A stretch of 64,000 bases of DNA, from NCBI GenBank assembly GCA_026391215.1, contig JAPLDX010000068.1, positions 16,879 to 80,878 on the forward strand, written 5' to 3'. Of this stretch, positions 20,022 through 30,752 are shown one piece after another (position 1 is the first letter of the stretch; each line of letters opens with the position of its first letter). The notes under the pieces were generated by a model. The model was given only the letters and a program-made list of their open reading frames with translations. It ran no database searches and was not told the origin of the DNA. Made by a program: the position numbers and the translations under genes. The DNA is from Bacteroidia bacterium. GTDB lineage: Bacteria > Bacteroidota > Bacteroidia > Bacteroidales > VadinHA17.

Positions 20022-23000
20022 TTATTGTTGAGCAAAAGATTTGAATACTTGCAGATCTCCATTATTTACTGCAGCTACCAGATACTGTTCACCCAATACC
20101 TCAATTGAAAGGATTCTTCTTGCATCTCCTTTAAGTGTGAAACCACTTTTCACAGGCATTATGGTTTTATAACTATTGTTTGGTTCCCCTGCTAAGAACC
20201 AGCCGTAACTTGCATCATACCTGCCATAAGAAGGCCTGACCAGATAATTGTTACCGACAAAAAGAAGGTCATTAATGCCGTCGTGGTTAAAATCCTGAAC
20301 CATTAAATCACGAACAGGGGAGAACTGTGCTTCTATCGGAAGTTTACTGGTTTTGAAAGTTCCATCTCCATTATTCAGGAAAATACAACTTTCAAATAAT
20401 ACTGCTTTTTTTAAGATAGATTTTTCCAATGTATTCTTATCAAATATGTCTTTTACAGTATTACCTCCAAAATCAGAATAATTGGGATATTTTTTATTAA
20501 AACCGGTTATCTGACTGGCCAGCTCATCCAGAGAGGCAATGGGGTAACTGATACCGTTTTGATAGGAACAGATCAATTGGTCAAGCAATCCATTGTTATC
20601 AAAATCATTCAGGTACATTTCAACAGGCTCTTTAATTGAAGCTTTTAGCAACGAATTAAGACCCAGATTTCCAACTATTAAATCATCGTCTCCGTCCTGA
20701 TCAACATCGGCAGCATGGATGCAGTACCACCATCCGGAGGTTTCATCAAGACCGGCAGTAGAAGTTACATCAATAAAATGGCCCTCATCATTCCTGTATA
20801 TACTTACCTTCATCCATTCTCCGGCTACAACCAGATCCAGGTCACCATCCTGGTCATAATCCATCCAACAGGCGTCGGTAACCATCCCGGCATTTCTTAC
20901 GGCGCTCATTCTGCTTTCTGTTACATCCTTAAAATGACCTGTTCCATCATTTTCAAGAAGATACTGATCAGGTGACAATCCATAGGCGCCAGGAACAGAT
21001 CTCGAACCCACAAAAAGATCTATATCACCATCACCGTCAAAGTCACCCGGCCTTACGCAGGAGCCATTATGAGACATAAAAGGCAGAGATCCTTTTTCGC
21101 TCTTATTAAATCCTCCTTTTCCATCGTTTATGAGCAACAGGTCAATCAGCAAAGGATTTCCGACAGGCACTTCATTGCCTCCCCTTACAATATAAAGATC
21201 CATATCGCCATCTCCATCAGCATCAAAAAAAGCTGCATCCACATCATCTGTATAATGTAGCTCTTTAAAAAGTGGTACATCTGAAGATTTGAAATTACCA
21301 TCATTTTGCTGAATGAAGATTTCAGATTTCTGCCCTTTAGCTCCACCTGCAAACAAATCTTCCAATCCGTCACCGTTTATATCACCAACAGCAAGTGGAG
21401 GACCCTCTGCGGTCAGACTATGAGGAATCAAGCGTTCACGGTAAAAGTCAACATAACTGTCTTCTCTGTGCCTGAACTCAAGACCCGGGATAGAAGCCCG
21501 GGAAAAAAACTTCGGTTTTTCTCCATTATCTATATTTGTTCTAACTGGTTTTGAGGCACTTATCATTTCAAGTGTGATAAACTTATCAGCTTCAACATTT
21601 CTTATGGTTTGTTCAGAAAGGTCAGGCCAGCGTACTACTATTGAATCAATCAGTTTTACAGCTCCTGTCCCAAAATGCAACACTTCGGATGTTGAAGATA
21701 AAAATCCCCTGGTAAGAAATTGCTCGGCAACCTGTTCTTGACCATTATAGAATAATGTAACTCTGGCACCTATACCTCTGGTATTCAATCCTTGTCCTTT
21801 AAGTATCACGGATAGGAAATGGTTTTTTGACTTTGATGAAGAATTATTTCTGAAAATAAATGCGTTATCGTTTATATTATTTACAATAAGATCCAGATCT
21901 CCGTCATTATCAAGATCAGCATAAGTTGATCCATTAGAAAAAGATCGATCTTTAAAGCCCCATTCATAGGCCATATTAGAAAACGTAAGATCGCCATTGT
22001 TTTTAAAGAGATAATTGACATTCGGATACAGAGGCATCTTCTCGTACAGGACCCTGTCCGGAACATCACTATTATCCTGCGAAGGAACGTACCTATTCCC
22101 CCCTGTCAGAAATTTAACATAATCCAGGTCATTGGCCCTCCGGTATATTCCGTTGGTAATGAAAAGATCTTTCCAGCCATCATTATCCACATCACAAAAC
22201 AGCGGTGACCAGCTCCAGTCAGTGGCATAAACTCCGGCCAGCAATCCTATTTCACTGAACAATCCTCCTCCCAGATTAAGCTGCAGAGTATTACGTACAA
22301 ACTGGTTATTGTAGCCATATTGCCGTTTTAAATCAAAGAGCTCATAGTCATCTTCTCCTCCTGATTGTTTTCTTATTTTTTCCTCATCCGGCATCATATC
22401 CAGAACCATCACATCCAAAAGGCCGTCATTGTTGATATCTCCTACATCATTACCCATCGATGATCTGCTTGTATGAGCAATAAACTCTGTCAGCCGTTCA
22501 GAAAAAGTTCCATTACCGTTGTTGATATACAAATAATCATTTTCATGGAAATCATTCGATACATAAATATCCGGAAATCCATCATTGTTTATGTCACAGA
22601 TATTTACTCCCAGGCCATACCCGATCTGACTACTATATATCCCGGCCTGGCGGGTAATATCCCGGAAGAAGCATTTTCCATCGGCCTCATCATTTCTGAA
22701 TAATCTGTCGCCAGCCAGAGAATCCTGTTCAAAGCGTAACGAAGCATAACCATAACTGCGTGAAGTATGTACGGAATGGTTAAGAAGGTACATATCAAGA
22801 TCGCCATCCATATCGAAGTCAAAGAAGGCTGCCTGTGTCGAAAAACCCTTAAAATCAAGTCCGTAATCGTCGGCAGCTTCTTTGAAAGTCAGGTTCCCCT
22901 GATTAATGAATAATTGGTTTCTCCCATGATAGCTCTTATAATTTCCGACCTGGCAAACATAAATATCAAGAAACCCATCTCCATTCACATCTGCCATTGT

Positions 23001-23342
23001 TACACCGGTTTTCCAGTCACCAGTTCCTGCAACTCCTGCTGTATCAGTGATGTCCTCGAATCTTAGATTTCCCTTGTTCAGGTATAATTTATTGGATTGT
23101 TGATTTGAAGTGAAATAAAGATCAATCAGTCCATCGTTATTGATATCTCCTGCAGCAACACCTGCTCCGTTGTTGAAATAAAGATATTCTATGATATTTG
23201 ATTGCTCTGTTTCTGTCAGCTCGTTTATAAAGTCGACATGTGTGGATGAAGGAGGCATCAGAGAAAACAAATGATCTTTTTCCCCGGATTTACAGGAAAA
23301 AACCAATAAAGATACAAGCAAAATTAAGCCTGATTTTTTCAT
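20022..23342 (-). CDS. FG-GAP/VCBS repeat lipoprotein with ASPIC/UnbV domain (paralog 3 of 3)
   Basis: Lipobox LLVFSCKSG; many GDINNDGLIDLYF/FDGDGDIDLFVG repeats; ASPIC-like RGIGARVTLFYNGQEQ...RWPDLSEQ. Confidence 0.92.
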   Translation of the reverse strand: MKKSGLILLVSLLVFSCKSGEKDHLFSLMPPSSTHVDFINELTETEQSNIIEYLYFNNGAGVAAGDINNDGLIDLYFTSNQQSNKLYLNKGNLRFEDITDTAGVAGTGDWKTGVTMADVNGDGFLDIYVCQVGNYKSYHGRNQLFINQGNLTFKEAADDYGLDFKGFSTQAAFFDFDMDGDLDMYLLNHSVHTSRSYGYASLRFEQDSLAGDRLFRNDEADGKCFFRDITRQAGIYSSQIGYGLGVNICDINNDGFPDIYVSNDFHENDYLYINNGNGTFSERLTEFIAHTSRSSMGNDVGDINNDGLLDVMVLDMMPDEEKIRKQSGGEDDYELFDLKRQYGYNNQFVRNTLQLNLGGGLFSEIGLLAGVYATDWSWSPLFCDVDNDGWKDLFITNGIYRRANDLDYVKFLTGGNRYVPSQDNSDVPDRVLYEKMPLYPNVNYLFKNNGDLTFSNMAYEWGFKDRSFSNGSTYADLDNDGDLDLIVNNINDNAFIFRNNSSSKSKNHFLSVILKGQGLNTRGIGARVTLFYNGQEQVAEQFLTRGFLSSTSEVLHFGTGAVKLIDSIVVRWPDLSEQTIRNVEADKFITLEMISASKPVRTNIDNGEKPKFFSRASIPGLEFRHREDSYVDFYRERLIPHSLTAEGPPLAVGDINGDGLEDLFAGGAKGQKSEIFIQQNDGNFKSSDVPLFKELHYTDDVDAAFFDADGDGDMDLYIVRGGNEVPVGNPLLIDLLLINDGKGGFNKSEKGSLPFMSHNGSCVRPGDFDGDGDIDLFVGSRSVPGAYGLSPDQYLLENDGTGHFKDVTESRMSAVRNAGMVTDACWMDYDQDGDLDLVVAGEWMKVSIYRNDEGHFIDVTSTAGLDETSGWWYCIHAADVDQDGDDDLIVGNLGLNSLLKASIKEPVEMYLNDFDNNGLLDQLICSYQNGISYPIASLDELASQITGFNKKYPNYSDFGGNTVKDIFDKNTLEKSILKKAVLFESCIFLNNGDGTFKTSKLPIEAQFSPVRDLMVQDFNHDGINDLLFVGNNYLVRPSYGRYDASYGWFLAGEPNNSYKTIMPVKSGFTLKGDARRILSIEVLGEQYLVAAVNNGDLQVFKSFAQQ

Positions 23343-23351
23343 TATGGTGAT

Positions 23352-26300
23352 TCACCGGTTTGAAATTTTAAAGACCTGTAACGCATCGTTACTGCGTGCA
23401 ACAACCAGCAATTTACCGTCTGAAGTACTCACCTCCTTGAAATCTCTGATCTCTCCGTCGAGACGAAATCCAGATGATTTTACCGGGATGTTTTTAAACC
23501 CTCCTCTTCCGTCACCCATTAAGAATGATCCATAACTGGCATCATAACGGCCCACCTCCGGTTTCACATTGTAAAGATTACCACCCAGGAGGATATCGGG
23601 TTTGCCATCAGCGTTATAATCTCCGGTTTCAGCAGCATAAACCGGTGAAAACTGCACTTCGACAGGCAGAGGTTTTCTTGTGAAATTTCCGGAACCGTCA
23701 TTTAGAAAAAGGGAGGTTTCCAGAAGATATGCATCAAGATGGATAGAATTCTGTAACTGCTCCGGTGGAAATATATCTGTAATCTGCTGATCCTTATACA
23801 TCTCATATTTTGGGTATTTTTTCCCCAGAGCAGGTATTTGTCTTGTCAGATCATGTTTCAGCGCAATAGGGTATGATTTATCACCATCATAAGCACATAT
23901 TATTTGCTCTACCGTACCATTCAGGTCAAAATCATTCACATACATACTCACAGGTTTTTCGGATGTTGGTTTAAATCTGGAGTTTAATCCATGATTTCCG
24001 GCTATAAAATCAATATCACCATCAGAGTCAAAATCCGCGGGAGCCAGGCAGTTCCACCAGCCTTCAGTTTTATCGGAGCCAAAAGCATCATTTTTTTCTT
24101 TGAACCTGCCATTTTCATTAATGAACACCTTTATCGGCATCCAGTCTCCTGCCAGGATCATGTCTTCATCTTTATCACCGTCAACGTCTGCCCATAACAT
24201 ATCGCGGATCATGCCAACATTCATTAGTCCCGGTGCAATCTCAGACGTAACATTGGTAAAATTTCCTTTGCCGTCATTATCAAGCAAATATCCGTTAACC
24301 GGCACTCCATACAAAAATGGCTTTAGCCGGATGCCTGCAAATAACTCAATATCCCCATCGTTATCAAAGTCCATAGGTCTGACGCAGGAAGTACTTTCAT
24401 ATTTGCCTGCAGGCAGAACCTGCGGTGATTTAATGAAATGGCCTTTCCCATCGTTTAAATATAACCGGTCAATCAAAGCAGATGAGCTCTCCGGAAATTC
24501 ATTTCCTCCGCTGGCTACATATAAATCAAGATCACCATCACCATCTGCATCGAACATTGCGCAATCAGTGTCTTCGGATATCTTGTCAGCTTCAAACAGC
24601 TGTTCTTCAACAGAAACAAATGTGCCATTCTTTCGCTGAATCATCAATGAGCCTGGCTGGCCTTTGGCTCCACCAATATATATATCATCCAGTCCGTCTC
24701 CGTTTACATCGCCTTTGCACACATGAGGACCTTCGGTTGACATCATTTGATATATCAATGGTTCCTGTTCAAAATCATTAAAATCATTCTCCTTATGAAC
24801 GAAATTTATTCTGTTTTCCTTACTTATATTTTGAAAATAAGCATTTTTAGAGCTTACGGTATCTATTAAGCTTATGGACTTTATTATGCCGTCTTTCTGA
24901 TATAAAGTTAAAATCTGATCTGTTTTTACATCTGTCATAACTGTAACCCTGTCATCCGGCCATTCAACTACCAGTGAATCCACTATGGTTAAAGGACCTA
25001 ATCCCAGATTAGGACGGGAATCGACTGTTGACAGATAGCCACGCATTGGCATTTGCTCAAGATATACCAGCTTACCTTTATGTTTAACCGTCACTTTGGC
25101 ACCTATGGCTGCTGTATTTCCGGGTTCACCTTTCAGAATTATTTTCAAATAGTGATTGTCCGGCAACTGATGATCTGTTTCATTCCTGTAAATGAACATA
25201 GGCATATTAACATTGTTTACAACCAGATCCAAATCCCCATCGTTATCAAGATCACCATAAGCAGCGCCATTTGAGAAACTTGGTGCATCCAGGCCCCATT
25301 CAGGTGCAACATTTTGAAATTTGTAATTTCCCATGTTTTTAAAGGCATAATTGGGAATTCTAACAGATGGAATAGCATCAATAAGGGTTTTATAGTCCAC
25401 ATCGTTGCCTGACACAATAGATAAGACCATATCACGGTTAGAAAAATACTGAATATAGTCCTGATCGGTCAGGTCCTTGTAAATGCCATTTGCTTCATAA
25501 ATATCCTTCAAACCATCATTATCGAGATCCATGATCAGAGCGCCCCAGGACCAATCAGTGGCGGACACGCCTGCCAGCCTTCCGATTTCGCTGAAAGTCC
25601 CATTGGCGTTGTTTAATTGAAGCACATTACGAGTATACTGAGAGTGGTAACCATTATCAAGGCTGAATTTGTAATTTTCCCAATTATCAAAAGTTGTTTT
25701 TGTTTTTAAGCGGTCGTTATGTTCAGGTAGCATATCGGTAGCAAATATCTCCGGATAATGATCATTATTTAGATCGGCCATATCGCCTCCCATGGATGCT
25801 GCAGAAATGGATCTCATCATATCCACCAATGTTTCCTTAAATGTTCCATCCTGATTATTAATGTAAATATAATCCCGTTCAAAAAAATCATTTGCAACAT
25901 AGATATCCATCCAGCCATCCTGATCAATATCCCCGACTGTAACGCCCAATCCAAATGCTATAGTGCTCCCATAAATACCAGCCTCTGCACTGACATCGGT
26001 AAATTTATTGCCATTGTTATTGAAGAGCTTAGAACCACCTACGGAATCGCGGACAAGGCGCTGATTTTCCTTAAGATTAAAACTGCTAATCGCTTTTGGA
26101 AAATTCTTTAATAAAAACAGGTCAAGATCACCGTCCTTGTCGTAATCAAAAAACACTCCCTGGGTTGAATTGCCGTTTTCATCTAAGCCATATTCTTTTG
26201 CTTTTTCTGTAAATGTCAGATCACCATTGTTGATGTAAAACTCATTCCGGCTTTGAACGCCTTCTGCATTTCCTGATTTACATACATAGATATCTAACCA

Positions 26301-26711
26301 ACCATCGCCATTGACGTCAGCAAAGCTGACACCTGTCGACCATCCTTTTCCTTCAATACCCGTCTGACGGGAAATATCTTCGAACCTGAAATTTCCATTA
26401 TTCAAATACAGCTTATTATTGCCCATATTTGATGTCATAAATATATCTGGGAGACCATCATTATTCACATCCCCTATGGCTACACCTCCGCCGTTGTAAA
26501 AATTACGGAAAGTGTAAATGTTGAATTTGCTCTCAATTTGTCTATCGTAGTCCAATTGGTTGATAAAATCAGCATGAGTAACAGAAACTGGCATAAGTGT
26601 AAACAGATTATTTCCGGACTGTTTGCCACAAGCGCAAATAAACAATGGCAAAAGAAGCCATATATATCTTAGCGTTAGCGTGCGCCTGTTTGATTGAACT
26701 GTTCTGAACAT
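23352..26711 (-). CDS. FG-GAP/VCBS repeat lipoprotein with ASPIC/UnbV domain (paralog 2 of 3)
   Basis: Lipobox FICACGKQ; GDVNNDGLPDIFMTSN repeats; AAIGAKVTVKHKGK...EWPDDRVT. Confidence 0.92.
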   Translation of the reverse strand: MFRTVQSNRRTLTLRYIWLLLPLFICACGKQSGNNLFTLMPVSVTHADFINQLDYDRQIESKFNIYTFRNFYNGGGVAIGDVNNDGLPDIFMTSNMGNNKLYLNNGNFRFEDISRQTGIEGKGWSTGVSFADVNGDGWLDIYVCKSGNAEGVQSRNEFYINNGDLTFTEKAKEYGLDENGNSTQGVFFDYDKDGDLDLFLLKNFPKAISSFNLKENQRLVRDSVGGSKLFNNNGNKFTDVSAEAGIYGSTIAFGLGVTVGDIDQDGWMDIYVANDFFERDYIYINNQDGTFKETLVDMMRSISAASMGGDMADLNNDHYPEIFATDMLPEHNDRLKTKTTFDNWENYKFSLDNGYHSQYTRNVLQLNNANGTFSEIGRLAGVSATDWSWGALIMDLDNDGLKDIYEANGIYKDLTDQDYIQYFSNRDMVLSIVSGNDVDYKTLIDAIPSVRIPNYAFKNMGNYKFQNVAPEWGLDAPSFSNGAAYGDLDNDGDLDLVVNNVNMPMFIYRNETDHQLPDNHYLKIILKGEPGNTAAIGAKVTVKHKGKLVYLEQMPMRGYLSTVDSRPNLGLGPLTIVDSLVVEWPDDRVTVMTDVKTDQILTLYQKDGIIKSISLIDTVSSKNAYFQNISKENRINFVHKENDFNDFEQEPLIYQMMSTEGPHVCKGDVNGDGLDDIYIGGAKGQPGSLMIQRKNGTFVSVEEQLFEADKISEDTDCAMFDADGDGDLDLYVASGGNEFPESSSALIDRLYLNDGKGHFIKSPQVLPAGKYESTSCVRPMDFDNDGDIELFAGIRLKPFLYGVPVNGYLLDNDGKGNFTNVTSEIAPGLMNVGMIRDMLWADVDGDKDEDMILAGDWMPIKVFINENGRFKEKNDAFGSDKTEGWWNCLAPADFDSDGDIDFIAGNHGLNSRFKPTSEKPVSMYVNDFDLNGTVEQIICAYDGDKSYPIALKHDLTRQIPALGKKYPKYEMYKDQQITDIFPPEQLQNSIHLDAYLLETSLFLNDGSGNFTRKPLPVEVQFSPVYAAETGDYNADGKPDILLGGNLYNVKPEVGRYDASYGSFLMGDGRGGFKNIPVKSSGFRLDGEIRDFKEVSTSDGKLLVVARSNDALQVFKISNR

Positions 26712-26712
26712 T

Positions 26713-27339
26713 CTATTTCTTCAGACTATTCGTAGTGTCGTTCTGAATTATTCCCGGATTTGAAGCAGAATCATTCCACTCTTTTTTTACAGTCAGGTCA
26801 GTAAAAACGACCCACACATTCAATTCATTTTCAATAAAAACTGTAATACGACGATTCCCGTCTATCTTTACAAATGCTGTCCCCCTTTCAGGATGCTTCA
26901 CTTCTATAAAATCCTCACCGTAAATCTTTTCATACCATTTTAATATATCAATTTCGAGGTTATCTGAAGATAGTGTTTTATTCCAGGGTGCCCATCCTTT
27001 ATATGTAAACCGAACAGGCATTTCATAAATTTTACCTTGAACAAATTTCGGATAGAAATTCATAGCGGCCGGATATTTCAGCTCATCTTTCAATTCATAC
27101 AGAACGGTTGTATTATTTTCACCCTGCCTGATTAATCCTTTCTTGTTAAGATTCCAACAATGAACATAGTAATCTTTTTCAGGCATTCCAAAGTAGAATC
27201 CCATAAATAACGAATCATATCTAACCCCGCTGGCCAGTTCATGCTTCAACTTACGCTCATATTTTGCTCTTGGTGAACATCCGGAAATAATAGAACCTGA
27301 AATAAGGATCATCACGAGCCACATAATTCTTGTCTTCAT
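26713..27339 (-). CDS. Hypothetical lipoprotein lying between two VCBS paralogs
   Basis: Lipobox SIISGCSPR; no recognised domain; operon position. Confidence 0.7.
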   Translation of the reverse strand: MKTRIMWLVMILISGSIISGCSPRAKYERKLKHELASGVRYDSLFMGFYFGMPEKDYYVHCWNLNKKGLIRQGENNTTVLYELKDELKYPAAMNFYPKFVQGKIYEMPVRFTYKGWAPWNKTLSSDNLEIDILKWYEKIYGEDFIEVKHPERGTAFVKIDGNRRITVFIENELNVWVVFTDLTVKKEWNDSASNPGIIQNDTTNSLKK

Positions 27340-27348
27340 AGTTTTCTA

Positions 27349-30300
27349 TCAATATTTATAAAACTGTAAATTATCATTATTTTTTGCAACTACGATGATC
27401 GGGCTTCCATTTATGTTCATAATCTCAAGATCGCGTATCTCCCCTTTGGTAAAAAAACCAGATGTCAAAGAGGAAACAGACTGCCATGTTCCTCCAGAAT
27501 TCCCTTTCAGGAAAAGGCCATAACTCGCATCGTAAATTCCTGTCTCCGGTTTGCCCCTGTACTGGTTCCCTCCGATAAGGATATCACAATTTCCATCATT
27601 ATCAAAATCTTCGGCAGCTATAGCATAAACCGGTGAGAACTGTGCTTCTACAGGAAGGGGAGTCAACTGAAAAGATCCCTTGCCGGTATTGATCATCAGG
27701 CAACTCTCCATGATTCGTGCATTTAATTTAATTGACCGCTTCAAAACTTCATCAGGAAAAATATCTTCAATGGTTGCCTCCTTATAATCATCAAACTTCA
27801 TGAATTTTTGCTTAAGGGAAGGAATTTGCTTTACCAGATCATCCTTCATTGCTAAAGGATATGATTTATCCCCGTTGTAAGTACAGATGATCTGTTCAAT
27901 CGTACCATTCAGATCAAAATCATTTATGAACATGGTAACAGGCTTCTTTTCTGAAGCTTTAAACCGTGAATTCAATCCATGATTACCCAATATTAAGTCC
28001 ACATTTCCGTCTCTGTTCAAATCTTTGGCAACAATCGTATGCCACCAGCCTTCCGTATTTGATAAACCAAACTTTTCGGACTGATCTGTAAAGATCCCAT
28101 GATCATTAATAAATATCTTTACAGGCATCCAGTCACCCACTATCACAATGTCCAGATCTCCATCACTATCCACATCAGCCCATGTCATATCTGTTATCAT
28201 GCCGATGCCTGTCAATCCGGGTGCTAACTTCCCTGTTTCATTTAAAAAATTACCATGACCGTCATTTTCCAGCAGGTAGCCATTTGCCGGTAAACCATAA
28301 CCGAACGGACGTAATCGAATACCTACAAACATGTCAATATCTCCATCACCGTCAAAGTCTGCTGGCTGTACACAGGATGTACTCTCATATTTACCTGCTG
28401 GCAAAATTTGCCCGGATTTTACAAAGCGTCCTTTGCCATCGTTAAAGTACAAACGATCCACCAGGGCCGATGAACTCTCCGGAAATTCATTTCCCCCACT
28501 TGCCACATATAGATCCTTATCTCCATCGCCGTCTGCATCAAAAAAAGCACAATCAGTATCTTCCGATATTCTGTCCGACGCAAACAATGTCTCATTTGTT
28601 TTTTTGAAACGTCCCTGTCCATCCTGTACAAATAAGGCTCCCTGAGAATCCTTTGCACCACAAATATAGATATCATCAAGCCCATCGCTGTTCACATCGC
28701 CAACAGCTATATGAGGACCTTCATTAGATAACATCTGAAACAGCAGCCTGTCGCGTTCAAAATCATTAAAATCATTCTCACTATGAATATAATTAAGATC
28801 ATTGATCTTTTCTACCTTAAGGAATAGAGTCGGATTTACATAACCATGAATGTGAGAACATTCTTCAGACTTATCATTTTCATCAATAGTAAGAAACTGA
28901 TTCACTCCAATATTATGCAGAACGCTGTACCTGCCATCCGGCCAGTTCACGATCAGAGAATCAACAAAATTGCATTCCCCAAGGCCGAAATGGAGCCTGT
29001 TATCGACACTGGATTGAAATCCCCTTGCAGGTATTAGTTCAGAATAATTCGTTTTTCCATCAATGTAAAGAATTACGGAAGCTCCGATAGCATCTTTGTT
29101 TTTCCCTGCTCCTTTTAGTTTTATTGAAAGATAATTTGTTCGGATGGATGTTTCTGTTTCATTTTTGTAAACAAATGACGGCATATTGACATTATTTACT
29201 ACCAGGTCAAGATCACCGTCGTTATCAAGGTCGCCATAAGCAGCGCCATTAGAAAAGGAAGGTGTACTCAGTCCCCATTTTTCTGATAGATTGGTGAATG
29301 TCAGATCAGCGTTATTATGAAAAGCGTAGTTGGGAATTTTAACTGAAGGCATCATATCGATCAGGCTCAGGATTGCCGATTCTTCAGTCTTTATCATTGA
29401 CCGCATGATGGAAGGATTAGAATAGATGTTAAGATAATCGAGATCAAGCAGATCCTTGTATATCCCATTTGCTATAAAAATGTCTTTCCATCCGTCATTA
29501 TCAAGATCCATTATCAAAGCCCCCCAGCTCCAGTCGGTTGCACTAACTCCGCTCAGCCTTCCTATTTCACTGAAAGATCCGTTCCTGTTATTCAGCTGAA
29601 GCACATTCCTGGCAAACTGATGATAATAGCCACTGGTAACTTTCTTAGAGTATGCTTCCCAGCTCTCAAACAGTGCTTTTGTCTTTAGGCGTGCATTCCC
29701 TTCGGGAGTCATCTCTGTGGCAAAGATCTCAGGCCACGTATCATTGTTTATATCAGCAATATCTGCTCCCATAGCGCCAGCACTTATCTCGCGAATCTGG
29801 TCTTCAAGCGATTCTGTAAATGTGCCGTTCTTATTATTAATGTAAAGATAATCACGTTCAAAGAAATCATTTGAAACATAAATATCAGGCCACCCGTCAC
29901 GGTTTATGTCTCCGACAGTGACGCCAAGTCCAAAACCGATTTTACTGCAATATATGCCAGCTTCGAGGGTGATGTCAACAAAATGGCCATTATCATTCCG
30001 GTACAATTTATTACCTCCCAGAGTATCGGGTATTTGCCGCTGATAAGGTTTCATATCAAAATCAGTGACTGACTGAAATGAGTTGTTAAGAAGATAGCAA
30101 TCGAGATCTCCGTCCCGGTCATAATCGAAAAAGGATGCGTGGTTTGAAAGTCCTGAATTGCCAAGGCCATATTCATCTGCTTTTTCTGAAAAGGTAAGAT
30201 CACCATTATTAATGAATAGCTCATTGGAACGATGGGGAGTGTCAGGTTTTCCCGATTTGCATACGTATATATCAAGCCATCCATCGCCATTGACATCTGC

Positions 30301-30681
30301 AATGCTCACTCCTGTTGACCATGAACCAGAACATGACACTCCTGCTCCTTGAGTGACATCCTCGAAAACAAAACTGCCCTTATTTATATAAAGCCTGTTT
30401 TCTGCCTGGTTCCCGCAGAAATATATGTCGGGAAGGCCATCATTATTAAAGTCACCCAGGCCCACACCAGCGCCATTATAGTAATTCCTGTATGTATATG
30501 TATTAAACTTCTCAGTATATTCCAGCTGATTTATGAAATCGATCCTAGTTTGTTTTTGGTTGAGAAGCGAGAACAGCGGTTTCTGAACCAGATCAGACCG
30601 TTTTGTCCGGCATGAGCTGAATAAAACGAAAATTATCATCAGCACTGCTACAAATAAACTTCTTAACCTCATAAAATCCAT
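27349..30681 (-). CDS. FG-GAP/VCBS repeat lipoprotein with ASPIC/UnbV domain (paralog 1 of 3)
   Basis: Lipobox FVLFSSCRTK; GDFNNDGLPDIYFCGN repeats; DAIGASVILYIDGKTN...NWPDGRYS. Confidence 0.92.
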   Translation of the reverse strand: MDFMRLRSLFVAVLMIIFVLFSSCRTKRSDLVQKPLFSLLNQKQTRIDFINQLEYTEKFNTYTYRNYYNGAGVGLGDFNNDGLPDIYFCGNQAENRLYINKGSFVFEDVTQGAGVSCSGSWSTGVSIADVNGDGWLDIYVCKSGKPDTPHRSNELFINNGDLTFSEKADEYGLGNSGLSNHASFFDYDRDGDLDCYLLNNSFQSVTDFDMKPYQRQIPDTLGGNKLYRNDNGHFVDITLEAGIYCSKIGFGLGVTVGDINRDGWPDIYVSNDFFERDYLYINNKNGTFTESLEDQIREISAGAMGADIADINNDTWPEIFATEMTPEGNARLKTKALFESWEAYSKKVTSGYYHQFARNVLQLNNRNGSFSEIGRLSGVSATDWSWGALIMDLDNDGWKDIFIANGIYKDLLDLDYLNIYSNPSIMRSMIKTEESAILSLIDMMPSVKIPNYAFHNNADLTFTNLSEKWGLSTPSFSNGAAYGDLDNDGDLDLVVNNVNMPSFVYKNETETSIRTNYLSIKLKGAGKNKDAIGASVILYIDGKTNYSELIPARGFQSSVDNRLHFGLGECNFVDSLIVNWPDGRYSVLHNIGVNQFLTIDENDKSEECSHIHGYVNPTLFLKVEKINDLNYIHSENDFNDFERDRLLFQMLSNEGPHIAVGDVNSDGLDDIYICGAKDSQGALFVQDGQGRFKKTNETLFASDRISEDTDCAFFDADGDGDKDLYVASGGNEFPESSSALVDRLYFNDGKGRFVKSGQILPAGKYESTSCVQPADFDGDGDIDMFVGIRLRPFGYGLPANGYLLENDGHGNFLNETGKLAPGLTGIGMITDMTWADVDSDGDLDIVIVGDWMPVKIFINDHGIFTDQSEKFGLSNTEGWWHTIVAKDLNRDGNVDLILGNHGLNSRFKASEKKPVTMFINDFDLNGTIEQIICTYNGDKSYPLAMKDDLVKQIPSLKQKFMKFDDYKEATIEDIFPDEVLKRSIKLNARIMESCLMINTGKGSFQLTPLPVEAQFSPVYAIAAEDFDNDGNCDILIGGNQYRGKPETGIYDASYGLFLKGNSGGTWQSVSSLTSGFFTKGEIRDLEIMNINGSPIIVVAKNNDNLQFYKY

Positions 30682-30692
30682 ATCATAAAAAG

Positions 30693-30727
30693 AGAGAGCA
30701 GGTAAATGTAATAATTACCTGCTCTCT
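30693..30727 (-). terminator. Hairpin between susD and the first VCBS gene (terminator/attenuator-like)
   Basis: 13-bp perfect arms AGAGAGCAGGTAA / TTACCTGCTCTCT, 9-nt loop, followed on minus strand by CTTTTTATG. Confidence 0.75.
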
Positions 30728-30752
30728 AAAAGAAATTACTTAAATATTGTTG

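Noticed and set aside
24100-24639. Plus-strand 179-aa ORF (and similar 28331-28645) inside VCBS genes
   Set aside because: Antisense of DxDxDG-repeat coding sequence; periodic SPSPS translation is a mirror of the repeats.
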